A stretch of DNA of 64,000 nucleotides from Pleurodeles waltl (Eukaryota > Chordata > Amphibia > Caudata > Salamandridae). This document shows, piece by piece, positions 11,258-21,400 of the stretch (its first letter is position 1; each line of letters starts with the position of its first letter). The notes under the pieces are model-generated. The model was not told the DNA's origin and did not search any database. It saw nothing but the letters and a program-made list of their open reading frames with translations. A program made the position numbers and the translations under genes. The DNA is taken from NCBI RefSeq assembly GCF_031143425.1, contig NC_090437.1, positions 1,177,416,863 through 1,177,480,862 on the forward strand, written 5' to 3'.

Positions 11258-13340
11258 TGTTGGAAAGTGGATTATTGGTAAGGGCAGGTAAGTATGTACA
11301 CTTAGCAATAGGCCACTAACCCCCACTAGGCTCAGTTAGGTCTCAATAAATTAACCCCAGCTCAACCCTTGGTTGCTTGGCAACAAGCAACAAGGCTGAA
11401 CGTAGGAGAAAAAGTGTGTAAAGCATTCAACTATCACAAAACAGCAATAAAACAAAGCATAGGAAACAGTTTAAAAATCTAAAGCCAATTTAGAGAAATA
11501 GGAAATAGTTTTATCTTTAATATGACACCAAAACAAATAAAATTGGATAAGGGGAACCGGATATATGAATTTTTAAAGATTGAAAGTAATTCTAGCACTT
11601 AGAAACAAATAGCACTCAAAGGGTTAAAAACAAAGGACACACTGGACAGGGACAAAGTCCAGAGTTCAGGCCACCCCTGATGTAACACTGTTAAACTTAC
11701 TTTCAGAAGTGTTTCTTGATACAGGAAAGTGGTCCACAGCACCTTCCAAGGGTTAAGAGGCTCAGGTTTGCCACTTGAGGGTCTGGGACTATAACTTCCA
11801 CAATGCACGTCTTCAACTTGAGCTGTTTACAACAGTTGCTCCAAATGTTTCCAAATGGTCAGAATCCTCAAATGACCACAGGACGCTGGTCAGCTGGGCT
11901 CTTCTTGCAGGACTTGATGCCGGGGACTCTGAGCAGCTCCTTTGTACCTGTAGCTTACAGGGAGTCCACTCCTGGTGTTGCAAAAGCAAGGCAAAGTCCT
12001 TTTCTTGTTGAAGCCCAAAGTGTGCAGCTGATGCAGTCCTTGTGAGTGAAGTGTCCAGGTGCAGACCAGGGGTCCAGCAGGGCAATCCTTCTTCTCCAGT
12101 ATCTTCTTCCAGCAGGGATCTGAGGTGTGGGTGCAGCTCTGCCAAATGTGTCCTTGCTCCTTGGGGTGAAAAGTAGAAGAGGGGCAACAGTCCAATCACA
12201 GGCAGGCAACTTGGATGACCACTTCCTGGGAAGTGTGGCAAAAACCAATCCCAGGAAGCAACATTCTTTAAAAATCCAAAATGGCTGAAACTGAATTTTG
12301 GAGGTTAGGTCTGGCTTAGCCCACCCACTGATGTGGCTAAAAATCCTTAACACACCCTTCTCTTGTCCTCTCCTAATCTAATTAGGAGGGTACCTGGTTG
12401 TTTGGGGTTGCAGGAAATGGGGGAGGTCCTGAGCTGCTCCAAATGTCCTTCCCTCCTTTGGAGACCATTTTGACTGTTCTTCCCCCTCTCATCGTGTTTT
12501 ACCATCTTCTGAGGCAGATCTCCTCCCCCAGGCACTTCCTTTGTGTTCAGCCCAGGCCACTTCACCTCCTTAAGGGAGCCTGAGCAGTCTGCCAGAGGCT
12601 GGCCAATCAGAGAAGGCCACTGCAGAGCTGAAGTTGGCAACTTTCAAGTAGAGTTTTAAACCTCTTTCCCTGAACTAGTTATATTAAATCCAATAATGGC
12701 AAGGTGTTGCATTTATTATAACAATCAGTTTGAGGCCAAGCTTGCCATATCTAGCTCCTTTGCAGAATGTATTAATTAAAATAAAGTGTCTACATTTTAG
12801 CCTAAGGAGCCTATTCACTACAATGAAGGAAAAACAAATGTGGCTATTTTTTCTCACCCTGGCTTATAAAACATATTTTATAAGGTCCCTGCTTATTGTT
12901 ACACTGCACCCAACCCTGGGGGCACATCCGGCACACCTTATAGGTGACTTATATGTGAAAATAAGGTAGTTTAAGATTTTGGAAGTACTTTTTATTCCAA
13001 AGTAGAATGTGCATGTAACTTTAATTTAAAAGCAGCCAGCAAGGCAGGCATGCCTTTAAAATGACCTAGGGCACCTGAGCAGTGCACCTATGAGTGCACT
13101 ACCAATGTTGAGGTCCCTAAACCTACATGCCCTACAATATACTAGAGAATTATAGATAGGTTGACATAGCCAATTATAGTTAGCCTAATTTGCATACTCA
13201 TTTTACACAGAACATAGGCCCTGGGACTGGTTAGCAGTCCCCATGGCACCATCAGAGTCAGGAAAACACCAGGAAAAGTGAAAAATGGGGACAAAAATTT
13301 AGGGGCATCTACAATCAGCCCAGTTTTCTCACAGACAACA
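11258..13340 (+). repeat. LTR-like block, family II (about 2.1 kb)
   Basis: The block starts TGTTGGAAAGTGG and can be closed at ...GACAACA (13,340), giving TG...CA ends. Its layout resembles the other long LTR of this window: an A-rich part near 11,430-11,600, a GC-richer part with many CAGG/CCTG words at 11,640-12,640, then a lower-complexity 3' part with short motifs shared by family I (around 12,900-13,130). The 5-base flanks (GGCAA and TGTAA) do not match, so no target duplication was confirmed and the right edge is uncertain. The overlapping open frames at 11,800-12,640 on both strands look like LTR sequence without stops rather than genes. Confidence 0.5.
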
Positions 13341-13716
13341 TGTAAAGAAATTAGGTGTTTTACCAACCCTGGTAAAGCAATGCCTCCAAGATCCTAACTA
13401 CTTAGAATACAGAAGGCAAAACAAGCTGTTTGGAGACCAAATATAGATGATGTACATTAATCGATCCATTCATATTCTAGTTCATAAGCAGCATGTCTGC
13501 GTGATAGCTACGGTCACCGATGATAAGGAACATTTACCTTGTGAAGATTATTTGATCATAGCCGGAGATGCTGGCTCAGTAAGTATCATATATGCAAAAA
13601 AACAGAGAAGTACTCCATACTTCGTGAATGAACTCCTAAATTTTGAGGCTAGGAATATCGAGAAACCCTAATATTGTGAACAGAATATTGAGGGACAAAC
13701 TATTAAAACGTAAGTG

Positions 13717-13815
13717 CATATAGAGGAAGTATAGATTTTCTATTCTTCAGTCCTCTTTGAGGTATCATTATGGTACATATATGTGGCATTAGCTATAAAA
13801 ATCTATACTTCCTTA
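13717..13815. repeat. Short foldback repeat
   Basis: GGAAGTATAGATTTT near 13,726 is repeated as its exact inverted complement AAAATCTATACTTCC near 13,797, with about 57 bases between them. This can form a hairpin and may be a MITE end pair or remnant. Confidence 0.6.
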
Positions 13816-14580
13816 CCTTTTGATATTTTGTCCTTTGATATTGTGTCGAAAGTATCTGGTGCCATTGAGATTCCTACCTGGATATTCTGAGGGCACTCCC
13901 TTCTTCGCTATGTCAGCCTCTATCCCAAGGCCCTAACAATAATTTGCCTTTTGATCCAAATTTCTGAATTTAGAGAAGTTACACAAATGTGTAAGTGTTG
14001 GTAGAACAATCTGAGATATTTACAAGCAAATAGAGGGTCAAGCACACCCCTCCAAAATCGGTAACATACCAGAGAAATGGTACATAATAACTCAGAATCC
14101 TTCTAGGAACATCAGTCAAATTAGCCACAAAAGATGATCACATCCCACCTCTTTTTCTCCTATACCAAATCAAAAATAGTATTTTAAGAAACTGGAAGGT
14201 ATGGTATGATTGTGATTCATACACTGACTCTTTTGCCTTTATAAGAGGATCAACTGAAACGTTACCTGTTTTAAAATAGCAAGGACCACGTTTGGACTAC
14301 CCAAAGTTCAAGGTCATTTTTCCATGTGAACGTTGCAAAAGTACCAAGACTAAGGAGACTCTTTTTTTAGGAATTGCTTCCCGTGGCACAAATATACCAC
14401 AAAAACTGTAATTCTGGAATTGTGGTTTCAATTATCACTTTTCCATGCAATCTTAGGTGCATAGAAATGACTAGCCATAAGGTGAAGGAAAGGATGCTTG
14501 AGCACAAGAGTAACGTTCACTACAGACACCTTAGCAGTTAACTTGTGACATTATGCAGAGGTAAACCATGGTGCAGAAGT
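13816..14580. other. Unassigned sequence
   Basis: No coding similarity or repeat structure was recognised. Confidence 0.4.
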
Positions 14581-14585
14581 TACTT

Positions 14586-14612
14586 ACACACACACAAACA
14601 CACACACACAGA
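14586..14612. repeat. CA microsatellite
   Basis: An interrupted (CA)n tract. Confidence 0.85.
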
Positions 14613-14766
14613 TAAACAAAAGTTACAGGGTCATTATAGATAAGAAATAGAAGTAAAAAAAACATACATATTCACTTAAAACACCAAAAGTTACAGGCAT
14701 GTAATAGTTAGGCTCACATGTCAAACGCAAAAAAACATAGAAATTCAGCAGTTAGAGCTATTTTCA

Positions 14767-14973
14767 AGTAACTATAACTCATGCCCTAAGGTAACTATAA
14801 ATTGTGCCCCGCTACACTCAGTTATTCAATCAATGATTTTACCGCTAATTTGACATTGGTATTATTAATAATGTTATAAAGATATCTTAGTGCTGTAATA
14901 TCTGGGATACTTAGCAGTGCATGGCGAGGGAGTGAGTTACAGTTACCTTAGGACATGAGTTATAGTTACTTGG
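14767..14973. repeat. Inverted repeat, about 38-bp arms
   Basis: The left arm CAAGTAACTATAACTCATG with CCTAAGGTAACTATAA is mirrored at 14,934-14,973 by GAGTTACAGTTACCTTAGG and CATGAGTTATAGTTACTTGG. The loop is about 130 bases and ends near a TATTATTAATAATG palindrome. It is consistent with a foldback or MITE-type element. Confidence 0.65.
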
Positions 14974-15175
14974 AAAAACTATAACTATGAAACAGAAAAC
15001 CATTAACAGTTTGTCATTGATGCCCTGAAGGGGTGGCACTTTGCACGGTGGAGTCACCATCACAGAGTTGTAAGTCCTTGTGCAAAACAAGGCAAAAGGC
15101 ACACTCAGACATGCTAGGCTGAAAAAGATGTATTGCCTCATAACTCTAACTACCTAGTACCTACCTAGGTGTATA

Positions 15176-15660
15176 CATATATATATATATACATATAGTA
15201 GGTAGTTATAGATACAGTTAGGTCTGCTTTTCCATAAACAGAGCGTTTTTTGGTCTGCTAATAACTTTGGACCTGTTCTGATAAATCTTCACTAAATTTT
15301 CCAAAAACAAAGTTCATCCACCTCAGCAACCTTCTAGAAAATTGCGAGGTGAGCTGTCAAAAAAAAGCTGCCAAGAAAAAAAAGGGGGGTCCCAAAACAT
15401 AAAATCCTCATGAATTTTCCTTAGACATCTTGAGACACGGCTACTGCAAAAACAGCTGAACGGAATTACACCAAATTTGGAAGGAATCTAGATCCTGTCC
15501 ACAGATTGTGATTTCTGTGATTTGGTGTAAGTCTGTTAAGTAGTTTTGTGAGAAATTAGGGGTCAAAATAATAGTATATTTGGATGGTTGGGCTCCAGAG
15601 AGCCCCGGAAGCCTCCTGCAACAGTACAAATTTAGAAATGGAGGCCGGTGACTGGTTAAG
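15176..15660. repeat. TA tract and dispersed repeat
   Basis: A short (TA)n run near 15,176-15,195 is followed by a sequence containing AGCTGAACGGAATTACACC (15,453 region) and, about 60 bases on, GATTTGGTGTAAGTCTGTTA, an imperfect inverted form of part of it. A related phrase ('gtggtgtaattctgtccag') recurs at 21,350, so this is a dispersed repeat. The family was not identified. Confidence 0.4.
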
Positions 15661-15867
15661 AGGTCTATTTTTCCTGTACGCCTTTATGCTCTCGTTGAAG
15701 TAAGAGGCTCCCCCGAACCACAGGAGCACTCTGATTGGCTGGGTAGATGAATGTTAGAAATGAAATGGCTGCCATTTCTGTTTCATGTGAACAATTGGAG
15801 GTGTTGTGGAAATGAAATTAAAAAGCTATATAAGGGAGTAGCAGGAAGGTATACTGTCTGGTAAGTT

Positions 15868-16165
15868 TAGAGAGGAGGTGTTTAAGGGATAACTACTTTG
15901 AATAAAATAAATCTATATTATTTTTAACTAATGTTTACAATCTTACAGGACTCTCACTGGATTGTGAATAGTAAAAAGGGGTAGATGAGTTCTGAATACA
16001 CTCTATTAGTGGGAATGCATCTTGTGGTCAATGTTTTTGAGAGGAAGTGTTTAAGAGATAAGTATTGTGATGAGTAGATGGTTAATTCTTATTTTCAAAA
16101 CAATACAAGACTCTCACGGGATCTTGAATAGAAGAAATGAGTAGGTGATCTTTGAATACACTGCA
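15868..16165 (+). repeat. Two-copy tandem repeat, about 160-170 bp
   Basis: GAGAGGAGGTGTTTAAGGGA (from about 15,869) recurs as GAGAGGAAGTGTTTAAGAGA about 170 bases later. Further on, CTCTCACTGGATTGTGAATA recurs as CTCTCACGGGATCTTGAATA about 160 bases later. This is an imperfect two-copy direct duplication. Confidence 0.65.
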
Positions 16166-16239
16166 GTATGCACACTTGCTACAATAGGAAGGAGTAATAC
16201 AGGATATGATGTCAGAGTGTACTATTTATGCCCATCTGC

Positions 16240-16800
16240 TTTGTAGGAGTTGTGAGTAGAGTAGAGTATAGTCTCGTCCCACACACTACCATGCACACCA
16301 ATTATCAGAGGGGGGTGTTAGCAGGGAAGACATTTCCTGGACAAAGCATACTTTGCACAACTATAATTCAAGAGAGAGGTCTCAGCAGAGACACCAGTCT
16401 CTCTCCACACACCCTACTATGCATACCCATCATTTGAGACAGAGTCATAACAAAAGAGGCCAGTCGATGTACACAGCCTAATAAGCACACCTGTCATATC
16501 CGAAAGAGGTCTGACAGGACAGGCTAGTCCATGTACATACCCAACTATGCACAGTCATCATCTACGACAGAGGTCTGACAGAAGAGGCCAGTCCATGTAC
16601 ATCCACTTCTACGCACACTGGTCATCTGAAACAGAGGTCTCACTGAAGTGGCCAGTCTCTCTCCTCATACCCTGATACACATACTCGTTTTCTGGAAGAG
16701 AGGTCTGGAAGGAGAGGTTAGTACACGTACACACTCTACTTCGCAAATCCATTACCTGAGAGAGAGGTATGACAGGAGAGGCTAGTCCACTGTAATCAAC
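16240..16800 (+). repeat. Minisatellite, about 65-bp period, about 8 copies
   Basis: The phrase AGAGGTCT(GACAGGAGAGG) recurs at about 16,374, 16,440, 16,505, 16,568, 16,632, 16,698 and 16,763 (spacings 63-66). Each is followed by CCAGTC/CTAGTCCATGTACA and a TATGCACA-like block. The copies are 70-85 percent alike by eye and the edges fade out. Confidence 0.75.
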
Positions 16801-17647
16801 TTGATTCTAAATACAATCTCGCAAGTAGGTCGCAAAAGCCAAACAGGAAGTACAGCCCCCTCAGAGTCCATGCAGGGGATTGTGTGTCCATCACCCTCAA
16901 GGTTATTGCGAGAGCCATCACTCTAAAAAAATGATATATAGAAAAAATCAGACCACCTTTTATTCACTACACTATTATACATTAGCAATAAATAGTAACT
17001 GAAAACATGATAAAGAACCATATACAATAGATGACAATACAATTTAGAAGTTTACAATCTCACAAGTCTCCCAAGAGCTTCTCACAATTCTCTTGCAAGT
17101 GGATTGACACCTGAAAAAAAAGATTGCTGGTGACATCTTTTGTTATCTGAGTTACAATAACTGAGCAAATAAATAATTTCTATTAAATATTTATCTGTTT
17201 AATACTCACAGACATTTTAGAAATAATTTTGCAATATGTCAACCATATGCTAGTATGTTATAAAAAAAAAAACTTTTACTAAAATAATGTCTAAACACAA
17301 CATATATTATACAGTTATTCTATCATACATACTCACAAATATAATTTATTTACTTATAAAAAACCTAGAAGTTCACTGAAAAAAACTAAGATTAAAGATT
17401 AAAAATAATAAGGTTTAAGTAACGTTATAGTTAGGTGAATTTCTTAGTGATGTCATTTGAGATGTCATCAGTGATGTTATAGAACATGTCATGAGCGATG
17501 TCATATGTGAGGCCATAAGTAGTGCATGGCGCACGTTATACTTAGTGCTGCTAATTATAACTGGTGAATATCTGCTTTTTTAGTTCAAAACATTAATGTT
17601 GTCATGGAGAAATTCACTTTGCTACAATGTTCCTTTAATCTGTGTAT

Positions 17648-17676
17648 ATGTATATATATATCTCATTTATATATAT

Positions 17677-17711
<35 letters not shown>

Positions 17712-17715
17712 CTTA
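17648..17715. repeat. TA microsatellite
   Basis: A (TA)n tract with few interruptions. It forms the left border of the cassette at 17,720-17,960. Confidence 0.9.
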
Positions 17716-17719
17716 TATA

Positions 17720-17961
17720 TCCACACAATCGATAATCGCCGTACCAACGCCCAACGTTGCGGCTGGCTACTGGAGGGGTGGCGAACCCCAAATATAACAA
17801 ACAAAAACACAACGCCTACAAGGAGCAGGAGCTCCGAAACGCGTTGAGTTTTTCTGCCATTATAATAAATAAAATAATATACTTGCCAAATAATTGGAGC
17901 TTCTGGACGCTGTCTGCTTTTCCAACATTTAGGAGGAGTAGGCGTCGTGTTTTTGTTGGTT
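17720..17961. mobile_element. Foldback cassette between TA tracts
   Basis: About 240 bases of GC-richer sequence sit between two TA microsatellites. AACAAACAAAAACACAACGC (17,796-) is mirrored at 17,938-17,961 by the inverted complement of AACCAACAAAAACACGACGC, giving about 22 of 24 matching positions. GAAACGCGTTGAG lies in the middle. It is probably a non-autonomous element that inserts in TA repeats. No protein is encoded. Confidence 0.5.
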
Positions 17962-18023
17962 ACATACATATATATATACATATATCTATATATATCTATA
18001 TATATCTATATATATATATATAT
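17962..18023. repeat. TA microsatellite
   Basis: A second TATA tract separating two unrelated cassettes. Confidence 0.88.
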
Positions 18024-18029
18024 TGGGGT

Positions 18030-18505
18030 GGGTGAAGAATACTGCTCCGCCGGCGGAGTTCGCTGAGTTTCCCTCACTCTGCATGGAGTGCGGAGTTCCA
18101 AAAAACTCTGCGAAGTGATGCGGAGCAGAGCTTTTTCTCTCGCTCGCCAATGTTTAGTTGGTGAGCGCAAGTGAGAGAAATCATTAACTTGGCGAGCACG
18201 AGTGAGATTTCTGAACGCAAGCGGATGGCCGCGACCGCTCGCGATCAGAAAGCTGCTGCTCGCATTGAGGGAGCTGCCGCTCAAGTATAACATCTATTCG
18301 AGCTGCAAAAAGAAGGTAACCCTGTCTGGTGTGCCACGTGATGCCGTTTACACAGATTTTACAGCGCAGGAGAAACTCCTGTGCTGGAAATCAGTGGAAC
18401 AGTGTCTTACCCAAACTCTGGTGCTCACGGAATTCCGCAAACGTGGTAGAGTTTTTTGGCACTTTGTATAGCAAAGCAGAACTCGTCGAACTCTGCCCGA
18501 GCCTC
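18030..18505. mobile_element. GC-rich cassette between TA tracts
   Basis: About 475 bases, rich in CTCCGC, GCGAG and CGCTCGC words, lie between the TA tracts at 17,962-18,023 and 18,508-18,547. The left part holds CTCCGCCGGCGGAG, a perfect 14-bp palindrome near 18,045. Short inverted words recur (for example CTCTCGCTCGCCAA / GTGAGCGCAAGTGAGAG near 18,135-18,178). The base composition differs sharply from the flanks. It is likely a mobile non-coding repeat; the family was not recognised. Confidence 0.4.
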
Positions 18506-18507
18506 CA

Positions 18508-18547
18508 ATATATATACATATATATATTTATATATATATATATATAT
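18508..18547. repeat. TA microsatellite
   Basis: The third TATA tract, bordering the cassette at 18,030-18,505. Confidence 0.88.
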
Positions 18548-18632
18548 GACCAGTGCTCCTTCAATTTATAACAAGACAGGCACTCCATATATGTACTGAA
18601 AAAAGGAAGTTTAACCACTTGGGTGCTCTGGA

Positions 18633-19033
18633 CAAGATGGTCTTGCCACGGTTGCTGTGTGCTGGGGACGAGACCAGCTCGTCCTGCACCCGGTCCACGG
18701 GGGCAGCACTATCTCTCCCTACGTGGGCCTCACATCCCACCTTTCTAGGTAGCGATGGAAGGGAAATGGCTTCCCCTTCCACCCCTCCCCCCATCGCCCC
18801 TAGTGAGATCTGATGACATCAGCGTGCAATTGCACGCTGACCTCTACAGAGGTAGCCCCCATCATGCTGGAAGCTCAGATTCCAGAACGATTGGAAGAGA
18901 AATGCTTGCATTTCTCTTCTGATCGGCGATGTGGGCAGGTAGAGCGACATGAAAGGAAAGGATAGGCTTTTCCTTTCCTTTTATGTCTTTCTGAACATTC
19001 CTGCAGCCCGATAGTATTGCGATTGGGCTGCAG
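18633..19033. repeat. Chain of nine consecutive hairpins
   Basis: Within 400 bases there are successive non-overlapping inverted repeats: 18,633-18,645 (CAAGA/TCTTG), 18,659-18,689 (GGACGAG/CTCGTCC), 18,745-18,803 (GCGATGG/CCATCGC with an inner GGAAGGGAA arm), 18,819-18,840 (perfect 22-bp palindrome centred on GCAATTGC), 18,841-18,852, 18,867-18,885 (CTGGAA/TTCCAG), 18,894-18,919 (GAAGAGAAATGC and its mirror around TT), 18,946-18,987 (GACAT.AAAGGAAAGGA and its mirror) and 19,001-19,033 (CTGCAGCCC.AT and its mirror). No open frame is supported. The function is unknown. Confidence 0.75.
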
Positions 19034-19081
19034 AAATGCCCACTAAACATAAGGGAGGTTTTTTTTATATAAACAATGAAG

Positions 19082-19830
19082 GGGAGCGACCCCTTGGGCA
19101 AGGGTCACTTCCCTGGGGGCATTTTTTTTATTATGCCTATTTCAATTAGGCTGATCATCCCCTGGGGGGGGGGGAGGCAAAAGCCAATAGGCATCAGTGA
19201 TCATTTTTCTTTTACTTTTTTATACATGGGGAGCGACCCATTAGGCAAGGGTCGCTCCTCTGAGGGGCAAATTTATTTTAGGTCATTTCTGTCACCCTTG
19301 GGGGCAGATCGGCTCTTTTAATTAGGCACTAGGAACCAGGTTTTAAAAAATATATTTTTACAGATGGGGAGATGGGAACCACCTATTTCTATTAGCCAAA
19401 ACATTTAGGCACCAGGGATTGGTGTGTGTTTTGTTTGGGGGTGTAGCCCCTTGGGCAAGGGTCACTCCCCATGGGGGTGCATTACTGTTGGCCATTTCTG
19501 CCCCCTTTGGGGGCAGATCGGGCTATTTTTGTAAGGCCCAATCTGCCCCCAAGGGGGCAGAACGCCTACCAGACACCAAGGAAGAATTCTTTTTTCCAAA
19601 AAAGACGGTGGGGATATGGCCATACCCCCACCCCAAATAAAGGGGGCCAAAGTTGTTCTGCCCACCGGTGGGTGGACGGGCAATTACCCCCGATCCACTC
19701 CCTCGGGGGGCAGAAAGCCTACTAGATACCAGGGAATTAAAAAAAAATAGTGGGATGGTTGCTACCCACCAGTATGGACATGGTTATGCCCTCAACCCAA
19801 CTGAAGGGGGTAACCATCCTTCAGCTCTCC
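19082..19830. repeat. Further palindromic repeat series
   Basis: The hairpin style continues. GGAGCGACCC/GGGTCGCTCC-type stems occur at 19,082-19,115 and 19,229-19,258. CTGCCCCCTTTGGGGGCAGA with its mirror lies at 19,498-19,562, and GGATGGTT.CTACCC / GGGGTAACCATCC lies at 19,752-19,820. Blocks of GGGGGCAGAT(C/T)GG occur several times. It reads as a degenerate repeat made from related GC-rich inverted units. Confidence 0.6.
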
Positions 19831-19834
19831 CTCC

Positions 19835-19912
19835 CCCTGCACACTAAAAGATCTTATCCCAATGGCAAAAAAGCCCTGCACACTAAAAGATCTTATCCCA
19901 ATGGCAAAAAAG
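19835..19912 (+). repeat. Perfect 39-bp tandem duplication
   Basis: CCCTGCACACTAAAAGATCT and the rest of a 39-base unit occur twice in a row without mismatch, so the duplication is recent. Confidence 0.9.
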
Positions 19913-21400
19913 AGGACATTTGACTATTTTGGGTTTTGGTTTTGCATTTGGACCATGAGAGCTTGACTAACTCTCAAAATCGCCCCACTTGGAATGATGA
20001 GGGCAGCACTTTTTGGACTTTGGGATGCTGCCATGTAGAAAAATCTATGAGACCTAGACACATCTGAAAACTAAACATCTGGGTGAGTCCAGGGTGGGAT
20101 GCGTCACATGCACCTGCACTATTTTCTTACCCACAATGTCCTGCAAACCTCCAACTTTGCTTGCAATCACACATTTTTCCCACATTTTTGTGATGGAACC
20201 TTCCGGAATCTGCAGGAATCCACAAAATTCCTACCACCTAGCATTGTCACATCTATTCTGATAAAAATTCTGCCCCACTTGTTAGCCTAAAAATGTTTTG
20301 TATCAAACTGGCCTTTTGGAACCGCTTTGGTTCCCCCTCAGTTTCGACATGTTTTTGTCTCTTCCCTGTCACAGGCCCACCTACACAAGTGAGGTATCAT
20401 TTTTATTGGGAGACTGAGGGGAACATTGGGTAGTACGAAATTTGTGCCGGTGCAGTGATCCCACACAGAAATGTGGGGAAATTATGTTTTTAAGTGTTTT
20501 GTTTGCCAATGTTGAGGTTTGCTAAGGCTTCTGGGTAACAGAACCTGGTGAGAGCACCACAAGTTACCCCATCCTTGGTTCCCCAAGTGTCTAGTTTTCA
20601 AAAAGGCACAGGATTGGTAGGTTTTCCTAAATGCCGGCCGAGCTAGAGGCTTGGGGAAACACAGAATAGAAGAACAAGTGTTATTGCCCTTGTCTTTCTC
20701 CACATTTTTTCCTTCCAAATGTAAGACAATATGTAAAATAGAAGTCTATTTGAGAAATGCCCTGTAATTCATATGGTAATATCCCAATCATTATGTATGA
20801 TTGCCCTGGGGAGGTGGCGGTCCCCAGGGCCTAGAGGGTCCGAACTCCCCCACATAATTTTATTAATTTAGCCCCTGGCCTGGGAGCGTCCCCCCCCCAT
20901 TTGTTTTACACAAACCCCAGAACGGTGGAGGTCCCCAAGGCTTTTCAAAGCCCTAGGAAGAGAGCCCTGTGCACCCCCCTCCTTCATAACTATGCAATGC
21001 CCCTGAGACCTGGCCCACCCAGGGGCAATATTAAAAGCAAGTGCAGGAGATAAAAAAAAAGTCATGGTGAAATTTGCGAATATTCGCAAACTTGCTTTTT
21101 TGCCCTGGCGGGGTTGCAGGGAAACCTTTGCTCTGTTATCTTTTTTTAACATTTGTTTTTGAGACTTGACTGAAACTGAGTCTCAAAATGGCTGGCAAAA
21201 CGTCCTGGTAGAAGTGTTGGCAACCAATCAGATCTCTGCACAAGATGGGGAGGATTCGTCAAGTAATTTCACTTAAACAACTAAATGATTTTCCACCAAA
21301 TAACAGAAAGCGTAATCTGTGTACCAAAAGCTACTTTTCTGGCAGATGTGGTGTAATTCTGTCCAGCAGTTTAGGCTGTAGTCATGTTATAAGCTCCTAT
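19913..21400. repeat. Dispersed non-coding repeat, family unknown
   Basis: No coding similarity. It contains a GGGGAGGTGGCGGTCCCC palindromic word at about 20,809-20,827 and, near 21,060-21,100, GCGAATATTCGC, a perfect palindrome. The phrase at 21,350 is shared with the repeat at 15,450, so at least the right part is dispersed. Confidence 0.35.

Noticed and set aside
11803..12640. Several 80-142-codon frames on both strands
   Set aside because: They sit in the GC-rich centre of an LTR-like block; frames overlap on both strands and none shows a family signature.
11253..13345. Target-site duplication of LTR-like family II
   Set aside because: The bases on the two sides (GGCAA and TGTAA) do not match well enough to claim one.
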